From Clostridium sp. Marseille-P3244 (GTDB lineage: Bacteria; Bacillota; Clostridia; Lachnospirales; Lachnospiraceae): a stretch of DNA of 64,000 bases. Made by a program: the position numbers and the translations under genes. Each line of letters opens with the position of its first letter. The first letter of the stretch is position 1. Below the pieces are notes generated by a model. That model was not told where the DNA came from and ran no database searches. It was given only the letters and a program-made list of their open reading frames with translations. The DNA is taken from NCBI RefSeq assembly GCF_900120155.1, contig NZ_LT635548.1, positions 1 through 64,000 of the forward strand, written 5' to 3'. Below, in pieces: positions 37,833 to 46,061 of this stretch.

Positions 37833-39236
37833 ATGAGAAAAATCAAAAACTACAATGCCCTTATTGCGCATGGCGATTCAGAGTCCCGAAAAATCGTCCT
37901 GGATATCACTGAAAAAACCCTTCAACAATTGGATGCCTATCACCGGATCAAAAGCATTATGCGCGTTGATGGCAATATATTACATATTGGTTCAAAATCC
38001 TGGGATCTCTCAAAAAAGAGACATGTCTATCTTCTTGGCGCCGGAAAGGCCTGCAATCATATGGCCAAGGCCGTAGATGAGATTCTTGGGGAAAAACTGA
38101 CAAGAGGAATTGCGATTGTCAAAATCTTGGAAGAATCCGACCATTTTCAAAAAACAGAAGTTTATATAGGTGGTCATCCTCTCCCAAATCAGGCTGGTTA
38201 TGAAGCCTGCCTAAAGATCCTGGAGCTTGTCGACCAGGCCGGTCCTGACGACCTTTTCATCGTTGTTATCAGCGGAGGGAGTTCTGCCCTCATGAGTTGT
38301 CCTATTGATGGGATCACTCTAGAAGATGAAATAAAAACAACAGACGTTATGCTCAAATCTGGAGCAGGTATCTATGAGATCAATGCAATACGCCGCCATA
38401 TTTCCGCATTAAACGGAGGAATGCTCGCGAAACGGATCCAGTCTGTCGGCGCTGAACTCATTGGTTTCGGAATCAGCGACGCAGTAGGCAGCCCGGCTAC
38501 CGGAGATATCGGGGTCCCCTATAAGGATTATGCCAGTACTCCCATGGGGCCTGACAAGACCACTCTGGAGGATGCCAGAAAGGTCATCCGCAATTACAAT
38601 GTTGCGGACCGTCTTCCTAAAAGAGTCGTAGACCATCTTATGAATGCGGGGCCGGAATGGGAAACGCCCAAAGCTTTTCCGGATAATACTTATTATCTTC
38701 TCAACACGCTCCCCGACTCCTGCATTTATGCAAAACAGATCGCGGAAGACATGGGGATTCCCGCAATGATCCTCACCTCCTTTTTGGAGGGGGAAAGCAA
38801 AGATGCCGGCTCCTTTTTCGCCTCTGTCGCAAGAGAGGTGCAGGCCTATGGCAATCCGATCCAGCCGCCCTGCGTTATCCTGAGTTCTGGTGAAACTACA
38901 ACACAGATTCTGGACAACCGCCTGATCACCGGACATGGCGGGCCCGGGCAGGAACTTGTTTTAAGCTTTTCTATTCTTGCATCCAAGACAAAGGGTGCCT
39001 GCATGCTGTCTATTGATTCTGAGGGAACAGACGGAACCACTCCGGCGGCAGGGGGCATCTGCGATTCCTCCAGCTACAGCCGGGCAGTACAGAAAGGCGT
39101 GGATGTACACGGAGCGCTGCGCGGCCATGCAAGCTACGAAGCTCTGGAAGAGATCGGGGATACTGTATTTACCGGGAACACCGGAACGAATCTCTGTGAT
39201 TTCAACGTATTATATATTCCGAAAGTAGAGGACTAA
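37833..39236 (+). CDS. DUF4147/MOFRL-family kinase (glycerate 2-kinase-like)
   Basis: This 467-residue protein has the DUF4147 N-terminal Rossmann-like part (VYLLGAGKACNHMAKAVDEIL near residues 66-86, then VVISGGSSALMSCP near 146-159) and a C-terminal MOFRL domain (SGETTTQILDNRLITGHGGPGQEL, split near 352-375). Known members phosphorylate glycerate at O2. It starts the plus-strand operon and is 4 bp from an enolase-like gene. Glycerate 2-phosphate is the enolase substrate, so a kinase-enolase relay is the obvious idea, although the neighbour's active site argues for a different product. Confidence 0.85.
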   Translation: MRKIKNYNALIAHGDSESRKIVLDITEKTLQQLDAYHRIKSIMRVDGNILHIGSKSWDLSKKRHVYLLGAGKACNHMAKAVDEILGEKLTRGIAIVKILEESDHFQKTEVYIGGHPLPNQAGYEACLKILELVDQAGPDDLFIVVISGGSSALMSCPIDGITLEDEIKTTDVMLKSGAGIYEINAIRRHISALNGGMLAKRIQSVGAELIGFGISDAVGSPATGDIGVPYKDYASTPMGPDKTTLEDARKVIRNYNVADRLPKRVVDHLMNAGPEWETPKAFPDNTYYLLNTLPDSCIYAKQIAEDMGIPAMILTSFLEGESKDAGSFFASVAREVQAYGNPIQPPCVILSSGETTTQILDNRLITGHGGPGQELVLSFSILASKTKGACMLSIDSEGTDGTTPAAGGICDSSSYSRAVQKGVDVHGALRGHASYEALEEIGDTVFTGNTGTNLCDFNVLYIPKVED

Positions 39237-39240
39237 CACA

Positions 39241-40515
39241 ATGAGTTCAAAAATCAAATCCATCCATGCCCGCCAGATCCTGGACTGTAAGTGCAGACCG
39301 ATGGTAGAGGTAGATGTAATCACTGATGAAGGATTTCTTGGAAGAGGCTGTGCGCCCACCGGTTCATCAGTCGGAATGTTTGAGTCTCTGGTTCTTCGCG
39401 ATAATGATCCTGATGAATATCATGGCATGAGCGTACATAAAGCCGTAGATAATGTTAACACACTGATCGCGCCGGAATTATGCGGCATAGATGTCTCTGA
39501 GCAGCAGAAGATCGACCAGATTATGATAAACCTGGACGGCACACAAAACAAACATGTCCTTGGCGGAAATGCGATCTACTCTACGTCTATCGCGGTGCTG
39601 AGAGCCGCTGCCGAATCGTTCCGGGAGCCATTGTATCAGTACATTGCTAAAAACAAAATACAGACGGTGCCCGTGCCGAGTTTCAATGTTATAAACGGGG
39701 GCAGATATGACAATTTCATCCAGCCCTTTAATGAATTTATTATTATGCCGTATGGCGCCTCAGACATCTATGAGGCCGTCGAAATGGGTGTCAACACATT
39801 CCAGCAGCTGGAGAAAACGATTGAAAAATATCTGGGCTATAAACCGGAAGTCGCTCCATCCTACGGCTATGTCTCTCCGTCCGATGACCCGGAAATAAAC
39901 CTGGAACTGATCGCCGAAGCCATCGACATATGCGGTTATACAGGGAAATTTGGTTTTGCTCTTGACTGTGCTTCCAGTGAAATGTATGACAAAGAGTCAA
40001 ATACCTATCTTTTAAAAGGAAAAAGAGTGTCTGCCGATGAACTGATCCTCTATGCCAAATATCTGACTGAGAAATTTCCTTTTGTTTTCATTGAAGATCT
40101 TCTGGATGAAGAGGACTGGGACGCCTATGCAAAGGCACATCGGGAGATCACCAGGACCAACATCATCGGAGACGACCTTATCGCAACAAATCAGGGCAGA
40201 CTGAAAAAAGCTTATGAGATCAATGCCCTGGACGGATTCATACTGAAGCCGAATCAGATCGGAACGATCAGCGAAGCCATGGACACATACGCATTTGCAA
40301 AAGAACACGGGCTATTCGCGATTCCTTCCGGAAGAGCAGGCGGTGTGATCGGCGATGTTGTCATGGACTTTGCAGTCGGTCTTCAGGTAGGCTTTATCAA
40401 AAACGGGGCTCCCAGGTCGGGGGAACGTATTGATAAATTGAATTTTCTGATGAGGACCTGCGACCTGACACCGGGATGCCGATTATCTGATATTACGCCT
40501 TTGCTAAAATTTTAA
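39241..40515 (+). CDS. Divergent enolase-family protein with altered active site
   Basis: This 424-residue protein is clearly enolase-like. The Mg ligands are kept: Asp in DCASSEMYD near 242, Glu in FIEDLLDEEDW near 285 and Asp in GDDLIATN near 312. So are the Lys in LKPNQIGT near 337 and the Lys in IKNGAPRSGER near 386. Residues required in glycolytic enolase are lost. The NGG(E/S)HA histidine is NGGRYD. The GDEGG loop with the proton-shuttling Glu is replaced by YGYVSPSDD. The SHRSGET segment is PSGRAGG. A changed substrate is therefore likely. The close spacing to the MOFRL kinase implies linked steps. A decayed or structural enolase is less likely given the intact length. Confidence 0.85.
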   Translation: MSSKIKSIHARQILDCKCRPMVEVDVITDEGFLGRGCAPTGSSVGMFESLVLRDNDPDEYHGMSVHKAVDNVNTLIAPELCGIDVSEQQKIDQIMINLDGTQNKHVLGGNAIYSTSIAVLRAAAESFREPLYQYIAKNKIQTVPVPSFNVINGGRYDNFIQPFNEFIIMPYGASDIYEAVEMGVNTFQQLEKTIEKYLGYKPEVAPSYGYVSPSDDPEINLELIAEAIDICGYTGKFGFALDCASSEMYDKESNTYLLKGKRVSADELILYAKYLTEKFPFVFIEDLLDEEDWDAYAKAHREITRTNIIGDDLIATNQGRLKKAYEINALDGFILKPNQIGTISEAMDTYAFAKEHGLFAIPSGRAGGVIGDVVMDFAVGLQVGFIKNGAPRSGERIDKLNFLMRTCDLTPGCRLSDITPLLKF

Positions 40516-40719
40516 TATTGGCCGATGCATTTATGACAGCTTCATTTGTGAATGCAGCCGTGCGGTCTTCTGAATCCGTTTCAACAATTCTGCCGGTTGC
40601 ATTTTATGAGGCTCATTCCTCAGTATATTTATTTTTTTCACTTTTGCAATATATTGCATATTGCATATTTATATTCCGATCAATCTACTCTAATATTATT
40701 AAAAGAAAGGAAAAGCATT

Positions 40720-41985
40720 ATGAAGACTGAGAAATATAATCCTTTTGACAATGTTATAACAACTATTACTGCTGCCGCATCAATCCTTGGTTATTCAAAA
40801 AGTGATTATGACCCTATTATTTATCCGGAACGTGAACTGAAAGTTTCAATTCCTGTAAGGATGGATGATGGCAGTATGCGGGTGTTTGAAGGATTTCGGG
40901 TACAGCATTCCACTTCCCGGGGCCCGGCCAAAGGCGGTATCCGGTATCACCAGGATGTAACAATTGACGAAGTAAAGGCTCTTGCGGCATGGATGACGTT
41001 TAAATGTGCTGTCGTAAACATTCCCTATGGCGGCGGAAAAGGCGGTGTCGTATGCGATCCTTCCAAACTGTCAGAAGGAGAGATCCGCCGCCTCACCCGA
41101 CGCTTCACGGCCATGATCGCTCCTGTTATTGGCCCGGATCAGGATATTCCGGCCCCGGATGTCGGTACAAATGCGAATGTAATGGGCTGGATCATGGATA
41201 CATACAGTATGTTAAAGGGTCATTGTATTCCCGGAGTAGTAACCGGGAAACCGCTTCAGCTTGGCGGAGCAGTGGGGCGCCAGGAAGCTACAGGGCGAGG
41301 CGTTGTGATCACTGCTTTAAATACCTTAAAAGCCATGGATATTTCTATTTCCGATACGACTGCCATCGTACAGGGAATGGGAAATGTAGGCAGTGTAACT
41401 GCCTCTCTCCTTTACAGAGCGGGTGTAAAAGTCATCGCCGTCAGCGATGTTTCCGGAGGTATTTATTCACCTGACGGGCTTGACATCCCTGCCATCACTG
41501 ATTATGTACGTTCTGGAAAAGAAAAACTATTAAAGGATTATAATAGAGAAAATATAGTCCATATTTCCAATGCAGAAATGCTTCAGATGAAAACAACACT
41601 GCTTATACCGGCTGCGCTGGAAAATCAGATCAATGCTGAAAATGCTGAAAACATTCATGCGCAAATTATCGTGGAAGGGGCTAACGGGCCTACATCCGTT
41701 GAGGCAGATGAGATACTGAAAAGACGAAAGATCACTGTAGTTCCTGATATTCTTGCAAATGCGGGAGGCGTTGTTGTCTCATACTTTGAATGGGTACAGA
41801 ATATCCAGTCCGTAAGCTGGAGTGAAGAACATGTAAATGAACAGCTGAAATATATTATGGATCAGGCCTTCGAGTCTGTATGGAATATTTCCGCTGAAAA
41901 CAAGACGACTCTGCGCACCGGCGCCTACTTAATAGCAGTAAAACGTGTTGTAGAAGCAAAAAATCTCCGCGGTATCTGGCCCTGA
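40720..41985 (+). CDS. NAD(P)-dependent glutamate dehydrogenase family protein
   Basis: This 421-residue Glu/Leu/Phe/Val dehydrogenase has GPAKGGIRYH near residue 69, the catalytic-Lys region IPYGGGKGGV near 102-111, GPDQDIPAPDVGTN near 139-152 and the Rossmann motif IVQGMGNVGSVTA near 219-231. It interconverts 2-oxoglutarate plus ammonia with glutamate, which would handle ammonia released by the nearby nucleobase degradation genes. AGAAAGGAAAAG precedes ATG 40720. The 205 bp upstream are AT-rich with no gene and may hold a separate promoter. Confidence 0.9.
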   Translation: MKTEKYNPFDNVITTITAAASILGYSKSDYDPIIYPERELKVSIPVRMDDGSMRVFEGFRVQHSTSRGPAKGGIRYHQDVTIDEVKALAAWMTFKCAVVNIPYGGGKGGVVCDPSKLSEGEIRRLTRRFTAMIAPVIGPDQDIPAPDVGTNANVMGWIMDTYSMLKGHCIPGVVTGKPLQLGGAVGRQEATGRGVVITALNTLKAMDISISDTTAIVQGMGNVGSVTASLLYRAGVKVIAVSDVSGGIYSPDGLDIPAITDYVRSGKEKLLKDYNRENIVHISNAEMLQMKTTLLIPAALENQINAENAENIHAQIIVEGANGPTSVEADEILKRRKITVVPDILANAGGVVVSYFEWVQNIQSVSWSEEHVNEQLKYIMDQAFESVWNISAENKTTLRTGAYLIAVKRVVEAKNLRGIWP

Positions 41986-42036
41986 CACCCCTGATTGCCA
42001 TCCGTGATTTATACACTTCCGAAAACAATACAACTA

Positions 42037-42097
42037 ATATACAGGGTATGGAACGCCTGCCGATAAAAAACAGCCGCTGTCCCATACCCTGTTCTCT
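42037..42097. terminator. Terminator between gdh-like gene and cbiG
   Basis: CAGGGTATGG pairs with CCATACCCTG around a 32-nt loop and is followed by TTCTCTTTT on the plus strand. The two genes converge, and it can serve both. Confidence 0.65.
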
Positions 42098-42098
42098 T

Positions 42099-43238
42099 TT
42101 AAAATTCCACCGGCCGCCTCACCAGCGCGGCTGTCATGGAATCTCTGGTACATTTCCCCTGGATCAGGATTCCTTCCGGGCAGCACCTGAGAGCCGCTCT
42201 TTCACAGACATTGTCCACTCCCGTCGTCTGTTGGACAAAGTCAGATCGCTGCGTAACATTTTGTATCTTCCGCAGTTCCTCTGCCGGATAAGTAAAAAAC
42301 GGGATCTTATATTTCTCTGTCAGAGCCAGAACAGCAGGTTCCTCTCTTTTCAGATCAATGCTGGCAACGGCCTCTATCTGCTCGGGCACCAGTCCGTGTT
42401 CTGCCAGGATATCTGCCAGTCCCTGTTCCAACAGTTCCGCTCTGATCCCCCGCCTGCAGCCGATCCCGACGATTATATTCTCCGGCCGCAGGATAAGCGT
42501 TCCCGCCATCTCTGCCTTATACTCGCAAGAGTATCTGTCCATTACGATGATACGGTACCGGTACTGTTCTGTCTCCTGTCTGCTGCGGCACAGTATAAGT
42601 TCTTCGGGAATTTCTCCGCTAATCCTGCATCCTTCATACTCCGGCCAGAAAGCAATACGTTCCCCTTCCAGCACCGCTGCGGATATTTCCTTCGCCGCAG
42701 CTCTGTCTAAAAGGCGCAGGCTGTTTTTCTTTGCGAACACATCGACGGCAAATTTTCTTCTGACATCTGTCGCCGTAGTATGGATCGGCAGGGCGCCGGT
42801 CAGCAGCGCGATCTCATCGGCAAGTTCCACTCCGCCTCCTATATGGCCGGAAAGGATCGGGATAATGTACTGACCTCTTTCATCTGCCACAAGAACCGGA
42901 GAATCTGTAAACTTGTCCTTCACATACGGTGCAATGGACCTGACAGCTATGCCGGCCGCTCCGATGAATACAAAACTTGATCTGCCCCAGTGATCCCCGA
43001 TCATTTTCTTCAGATCCTCCGGCAGGGCGCTGATCCTCACGGAATCTCCGTCTGCCGGCTGCCTTTCCGTCCCATCTGAATTATTGTGTGTTCCGTCTTT
43101 TCCCACATATTTTGACGGAGCATATCCGCTGCAGGACTTCCCGTTCCCGACAAGCTGCCCGCACCATTTTCTATTCAGATATGTTCCCTCTCTTGTAAAA
43201 CTGAAAATGATAATCTCAGATGTTTCTCTTCTGTCCAT
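42099..43238 (-). CDS. cbiG: Cobalt-precorrin 5A hydrolase CbiG
   Basis: This 379-residue CbiG opens the delta-lactone of cobalt-precorrin 5A in anaerobic cobalamin synthesis. The central part shows FVFIGAAGIAVRSIAPYVKDK near residues 88-108 and PILSGHIGGGVELADEIA near 126-143. The C-terminal domain has IVGIGCRRG near 260. Its partners (cbiF, cbiH, cbiJ) are not in this window, so it may be an isolated copy. A weakly conserved insert rich in Gly, Asp and Ser lies near residues 30-70. AAAGGAGACAC precedes the ATG. Confidence 0.88.
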   Translation of the reverse strand: MDRRETSEIIIFSFTREGTYLNRKWCGQLVGNGKSCSGYAPSKYVGKDGTHNNSDGTERQPADGDSVRISALPEDLKKMIGDHWGRSSFVFIGAAGIAVRSIAPYVKDKFTDSPVLVADERGQYIIPILSGHIGGGVELADEIALLTGALPIHTTATDVRRKFAVDVFAKKNSLRLLDRAAAKEISAAVLEGERIAFWPEYEGCRISGEIPEELILCRSRQETEQYRYRIIVMDRYSCEYKAEMAGTLILRPENIIVGIGCRRGIRAELLEQGLADILAEHGLVPEQIEAVASIDLKREEPAVLALTEKYKIPFFTYPAEELRKIQNVTQRSDFVQQTTGVDNVCERAALRCCPEGILIQGKCTRDSMTAALVRRPVEF

Positions 43239-43324
43239 TTGTGTCTCCTTTACAGGTATTGATTATACTCCATATTTCCATACCTGTATATCCCGTCCTG
43301 ATATTCTAAAAGCAGAAGTTCTGG

Positions 43325-44437
43325 CTATTCCAGCAGCAGCCAGTTGGCCCGGAATGGCCGCATCAGATTCCAGTACCACACTCCCGAAAGACTGTATTCA
43401 CGGGCCAGATTCCATTTCGCCTCAATACTCCTGACATCTTCAAACCACACGACATGTTCGATTCCGGCGATGCGGTATGTAAACCATGGGCTCTGTGCCA
43501 CCTGCGCGTACTCGATGGAAGCGCCATTGGCCGCCGCGATCTCCACTGCCTCCACATTTCCGACCGTTCGGGCTCTTGTGATTCCCCTCTCATAGGGAAG
43601 CGGCCAGTCGTATCCATAGTTCGGCACGCCCATGATCAGTTTCTCCTGCGGTATTTTTGTAACTGCGTATTCTACCACCTGACGCACTTTATCAAGAGGG
43701 GCCACTGCCATAGGAGGGCCATAAGTATATCCCCATTCATATGTCATCAGGAACACGAAGTCGGCATTTTCTCCGATCAGCGCATAGTCCAGCCCCTCTA
43801 CAAGGAGTCCTTTTTGTCCGTCCGACACCTTGGGAGCCACTGCCACAGATACCTTATATCCGTTTTCGTTCATTCTCTTACGCACTTTCCCGACAAAGTC
43901 CACAAACTGCTGCCTGTTTTCCGGAAGAATGTACTCAAAATCTATATCTACCCCTGCATATCCCCGGTCACTGACTGTCTGAAGCATTTCTTCAATCAGC
44001 CTGGCCTGGATCTCTTCATTTTCCACCAGGACTTTTATCAGTTGATTATTAAAAGCTCCTCCGGAAAACGGAGTCAGGACCATCAGAGGCTGCGCCCCCT
44101 GCTCCCAGGCTGTTTCGATCATCCACAGATCATCCTGGGGCGGTGGGATCAGAGCGCCTTCAAATGTAAATCCGTACGAAAAGACAAGAAGTTCTCTAAG
44201 AGCCGGAAAGGACTGCTTAAGCAGTTCCGGTTCTACAAACGGATAGGCATACCCGCCCACTGTCATGGCCCCTGCCAGTTTCCCCGTCTCACCCTCTCCG
44301 AGGATCAGAAGCGCCTGCCCGGGCACCAGGCTGTCTCTGTCCTGAAGTTGATTATCATAAACGATCTTCCATACAGGGACACCCGTCTGTCCGGAAATCA
44401 TTTCCAGCGTATCTCCCTGATCGACCACATAGATCAA
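43325..44437 (-). CDS. LysM and glycosyl hydrolase 18-domain protein (YaaH-like)
   Basis: This protein of about 371 residues has an N-terminal LysM repeat (YVVDQGDTLEMISGQTGVP near residues 3-21, ending PGQALLIL) and a GH18 barrel with the DxDxE motif in YAGVDIDFEYI near 175-185. YaaH-type proteins act on cortex or cell-wall glycans. GGAGGTGA lies 7 nt upstream of a TTG at 44437, giving MIYVVDQGDT. This is a better start than the ATG at 44473. No signal peptide is visible, as in spore-associated homologues. It follows the C39-like gene. Confidence 0.85.
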   Translation of the reverse strand: MIYVVDQGDTLEMISGQTGVPVWKIVYDNQLQDRDSLVPGQALLILGEGETGKLAGAMTVGGYAYPFVEPELLKQSFPALRELLVFSYGFTFEGALIPPPQDDLWMIETAWEQGAQPLMVLTPFSGGAFNNQLIKVLVENEEIQARLIEEMLQTVSDRGYAGVDIDFEYILPENRQQFVDFVGKVRKRMNENGYKVSVAVAPKVSDGQKGLLVEGLDYALIGENADFVFLMTYEWGYTYGPPMAVAPLDKVRQVVEYAVTKIPQEKLIMGVPNYGYDWPLPYERGITRARTVGNVEAVEIAAANGASIEYAQVAQSPWFTYRIAGIEHVVWFEDVRSIEAKWNLAREYSLSGVWYWNLMRPFRANWLLLE

Positions 44438-44493
44438 AAAATCACCTCCGTGCAGAATCCTATGCTCCCGCATGGAGGTTTATGCCGAAGAAA

Positions 44494-45297
44494 TCACATA
44501 TTTCTAAGTATCACACACTGGTTTTCCCGGGATGCGAATACACGCTCAAACATGCTTCTGCTGTATACCCGAAGTCCCAGGATCGGATCCGCCACTGTAA
44601 CCGTATCTTCACTGTAGCCAATGAGCACGGCTCCATGGTCGTTGCTGCTCCATTCCATATAACGTCCGTCCTCTGTATACCATCCTTGTACTTCACGCCG
44701 TTCCTTCATTCCAATGGTCACCCAGACCAGCACCGGAATTCCCCGGGCCACCAGCCGGTAAAGTGTTTCCGGAGACGCTCCTGTCATATCTTCCACCCGC
44801 ATCCGGCTTCCCTGTTCTGCAAGGTACCGGTTCCCCGCCGCGACAATGGCCCCCGGCCCGCATACGTATCCGGAGGAAGCCGGATCTCCGACAAAATGGT
44901 CCTCCATATCAGGACCATACAGCTTTCCGTCTGTCCCCTGATAGAATTCAGCCGGAAGGACCGGCAGGTAGTCAGATGCCATAACCGTTTTGTCCACAAC
45001 ATATCCATAATAGCCCAGTATCATTGTCAACGCTGTAATCTCACATCCCGTGGGCAGTTGAGGCATCTGCAGGATAACAGCAAAATCTGCAAGAAATGCT
45101 TCATCCGGAATGGTTTCTTTTCTCTCTTCCCCAATGCTGTCCCCAGGCTCTTCTGTCCGAGTCACTGGTCTCTGTGCAGACATATTTCCGAATATTCCCA
45201 CCATAGAAGAAGTTTCCCTTCCAAGGACCTGAAACAGGCCGCCCGCGAAATACAGGAGGGCTGCCAGCAGCAGACAGGAAGAAACACATCCTTTCAT
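44494..45297 (-). CDS. C39-like papain-fold peptidase with N-terminal membrane anchor
   Basis: This protein of about 267 residues has a hydrophobic leader (CVSSCLLLAALLYFAGGL near residues 3-20) and a C39_2/YvpB domain. Catalytic Cys lies in PTGCEITALTMIL near 106, and His in NDHGAVLIGY near 227, followed by ADP. It would act at or outside the membrane. ATG 45297 (MKGCVSS) follows AGGGGAG. It lies 56 bp upstream of the LysM-GH18 gene, so the pair may be a cell-wall or spore-envelope unit. Confidence 0.82.
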   Translation of the reverse strand: MKGCVSSCLLLAALLYFAGGLFQVLGRETSSMVGIFGNMSAQRPVTRTEEPGDSIGEERKETIPDEAFLADFAVILQMPQLPTGCEITALTMILGYYGYVVDKTVMASDYLPVLPAEFYQGTDGKLYGPDMEDHFVGDPASSGYVCGPGAIVAAGNRYLAEQGSRMRVEDMTGASPETLYRLVARGIPVLVWVTIGMKERREVQGWYTEDGRYMEWSSNDHGAVLIGYSEDTVTVADPILGLRVYSRSMFERVFASRENQCVILRNM

Positions 45298-45365
45298 AAA
45301 AAGGAGCTCCCCTTTTCTCATTATAACTACAATATGCGGACCGTATGCTGCTTATACCGGCAGCC

Positions 45366-46046
45366 CTATTCTTCTTCCGTAAGCCTCATTCCGGCAGTAT
45401 CCGTAACCGGGACAGAGAATACGATGGCCTTTGCCCGGGACTGCAGTCCCGCATCCTCCATAATTGCCTTCATGATCGTATTTTTTTGTTCTTTTTTCAC
45501 CACGATCATGATCACTTCTTTCTCTGCAGCAAGTGTCACTCCCAGAAAATGCTGGGCACCTTCCATTCCCGTTCCCTTTGCATGCAGCATAGTTCCTCCT
45601 CCGGCGCCGGCTTTTCTGGCCGCTTCCATAACCTGTTCCGTATAACCCTGGTTGGCTGTAACCACCAGAAGTTCATATTTTGTATTCTTCAATACCGTCT
45701 CCTCTCCTCTCTCGAAATGCTGGGCCCGGATAAAAAAGCGAAGCTGCTTTTTCCCTCCCATGCTGCTTACCGGGATGATCACGGCGATCCCGGTTCCAGG
45801 TATATCTATCTGCATTTCCTTTTGAAGTCCGCTCTTGATCTTTTTCCATGTCTCGTCTGTCACAACAGACATGATCACAGATTTTTCTGTCTCCTCCAGA
45901 CCAAAATAACTTAAAATCTCTGTCCCTGCAGTTCCTTTTCCTAAGGTGATCAGATTTACCATTACACCGTTCTTCTCATAAAATTTTTCAAATTCTTTCA
46001 TGCGGTGTCTGTCAATAATAGCTGTCATCCAGAATAACTCGCTCAT
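45366..46046 (-). CDS. Tandem PII-like signalling protein
   Basis: This 226-residue protein appears to hold two PII-like ferredoxin folds. The second has YELLVVTANQGYTEQVMEAARKAGAGGGTMLHAKGTG (split across residues 125-160), with the T-loop-like GGGT stretch, and ends VVFSVPV-like IVFSVPVTD. PII proteins bind nucleotides and gate transporters. It is 15 bp downstream of the DUF1538 membrane gene, its likely target. The first half is more divergent. Confidence 0.75.
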   Translation of the reverse strand: MSELFWMTAIIDRHRMKEFEKFYEKNGVMVNLITLGKGTAGTEILSYFGLEETEKSVIMSVVTDETWKKIKSGLQKEMQIDIPGTGIAVIIPVSSMGGKKQLRFFIRAQHFERGEETVLKNTKYELLVVTANQGYTEQVMEAARKAGAGGGTMLHAKGTGMEGAQHFLGVTLAAEKEVIMIVVKKEQKNTIMKAIMEDAGLQSRAKAIVFSVPVTDTAGMRLTEEE

Positions 46047-46061
46047 ACAACTCCCTTTCTT

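Noticed and set aside
43454..45645. Long plus-strand frames opposite the GH18 and C39-like genes
   Set aside because: They are rich in His, Cys, Pro and Ser without domains, as expected of antisense shadows.
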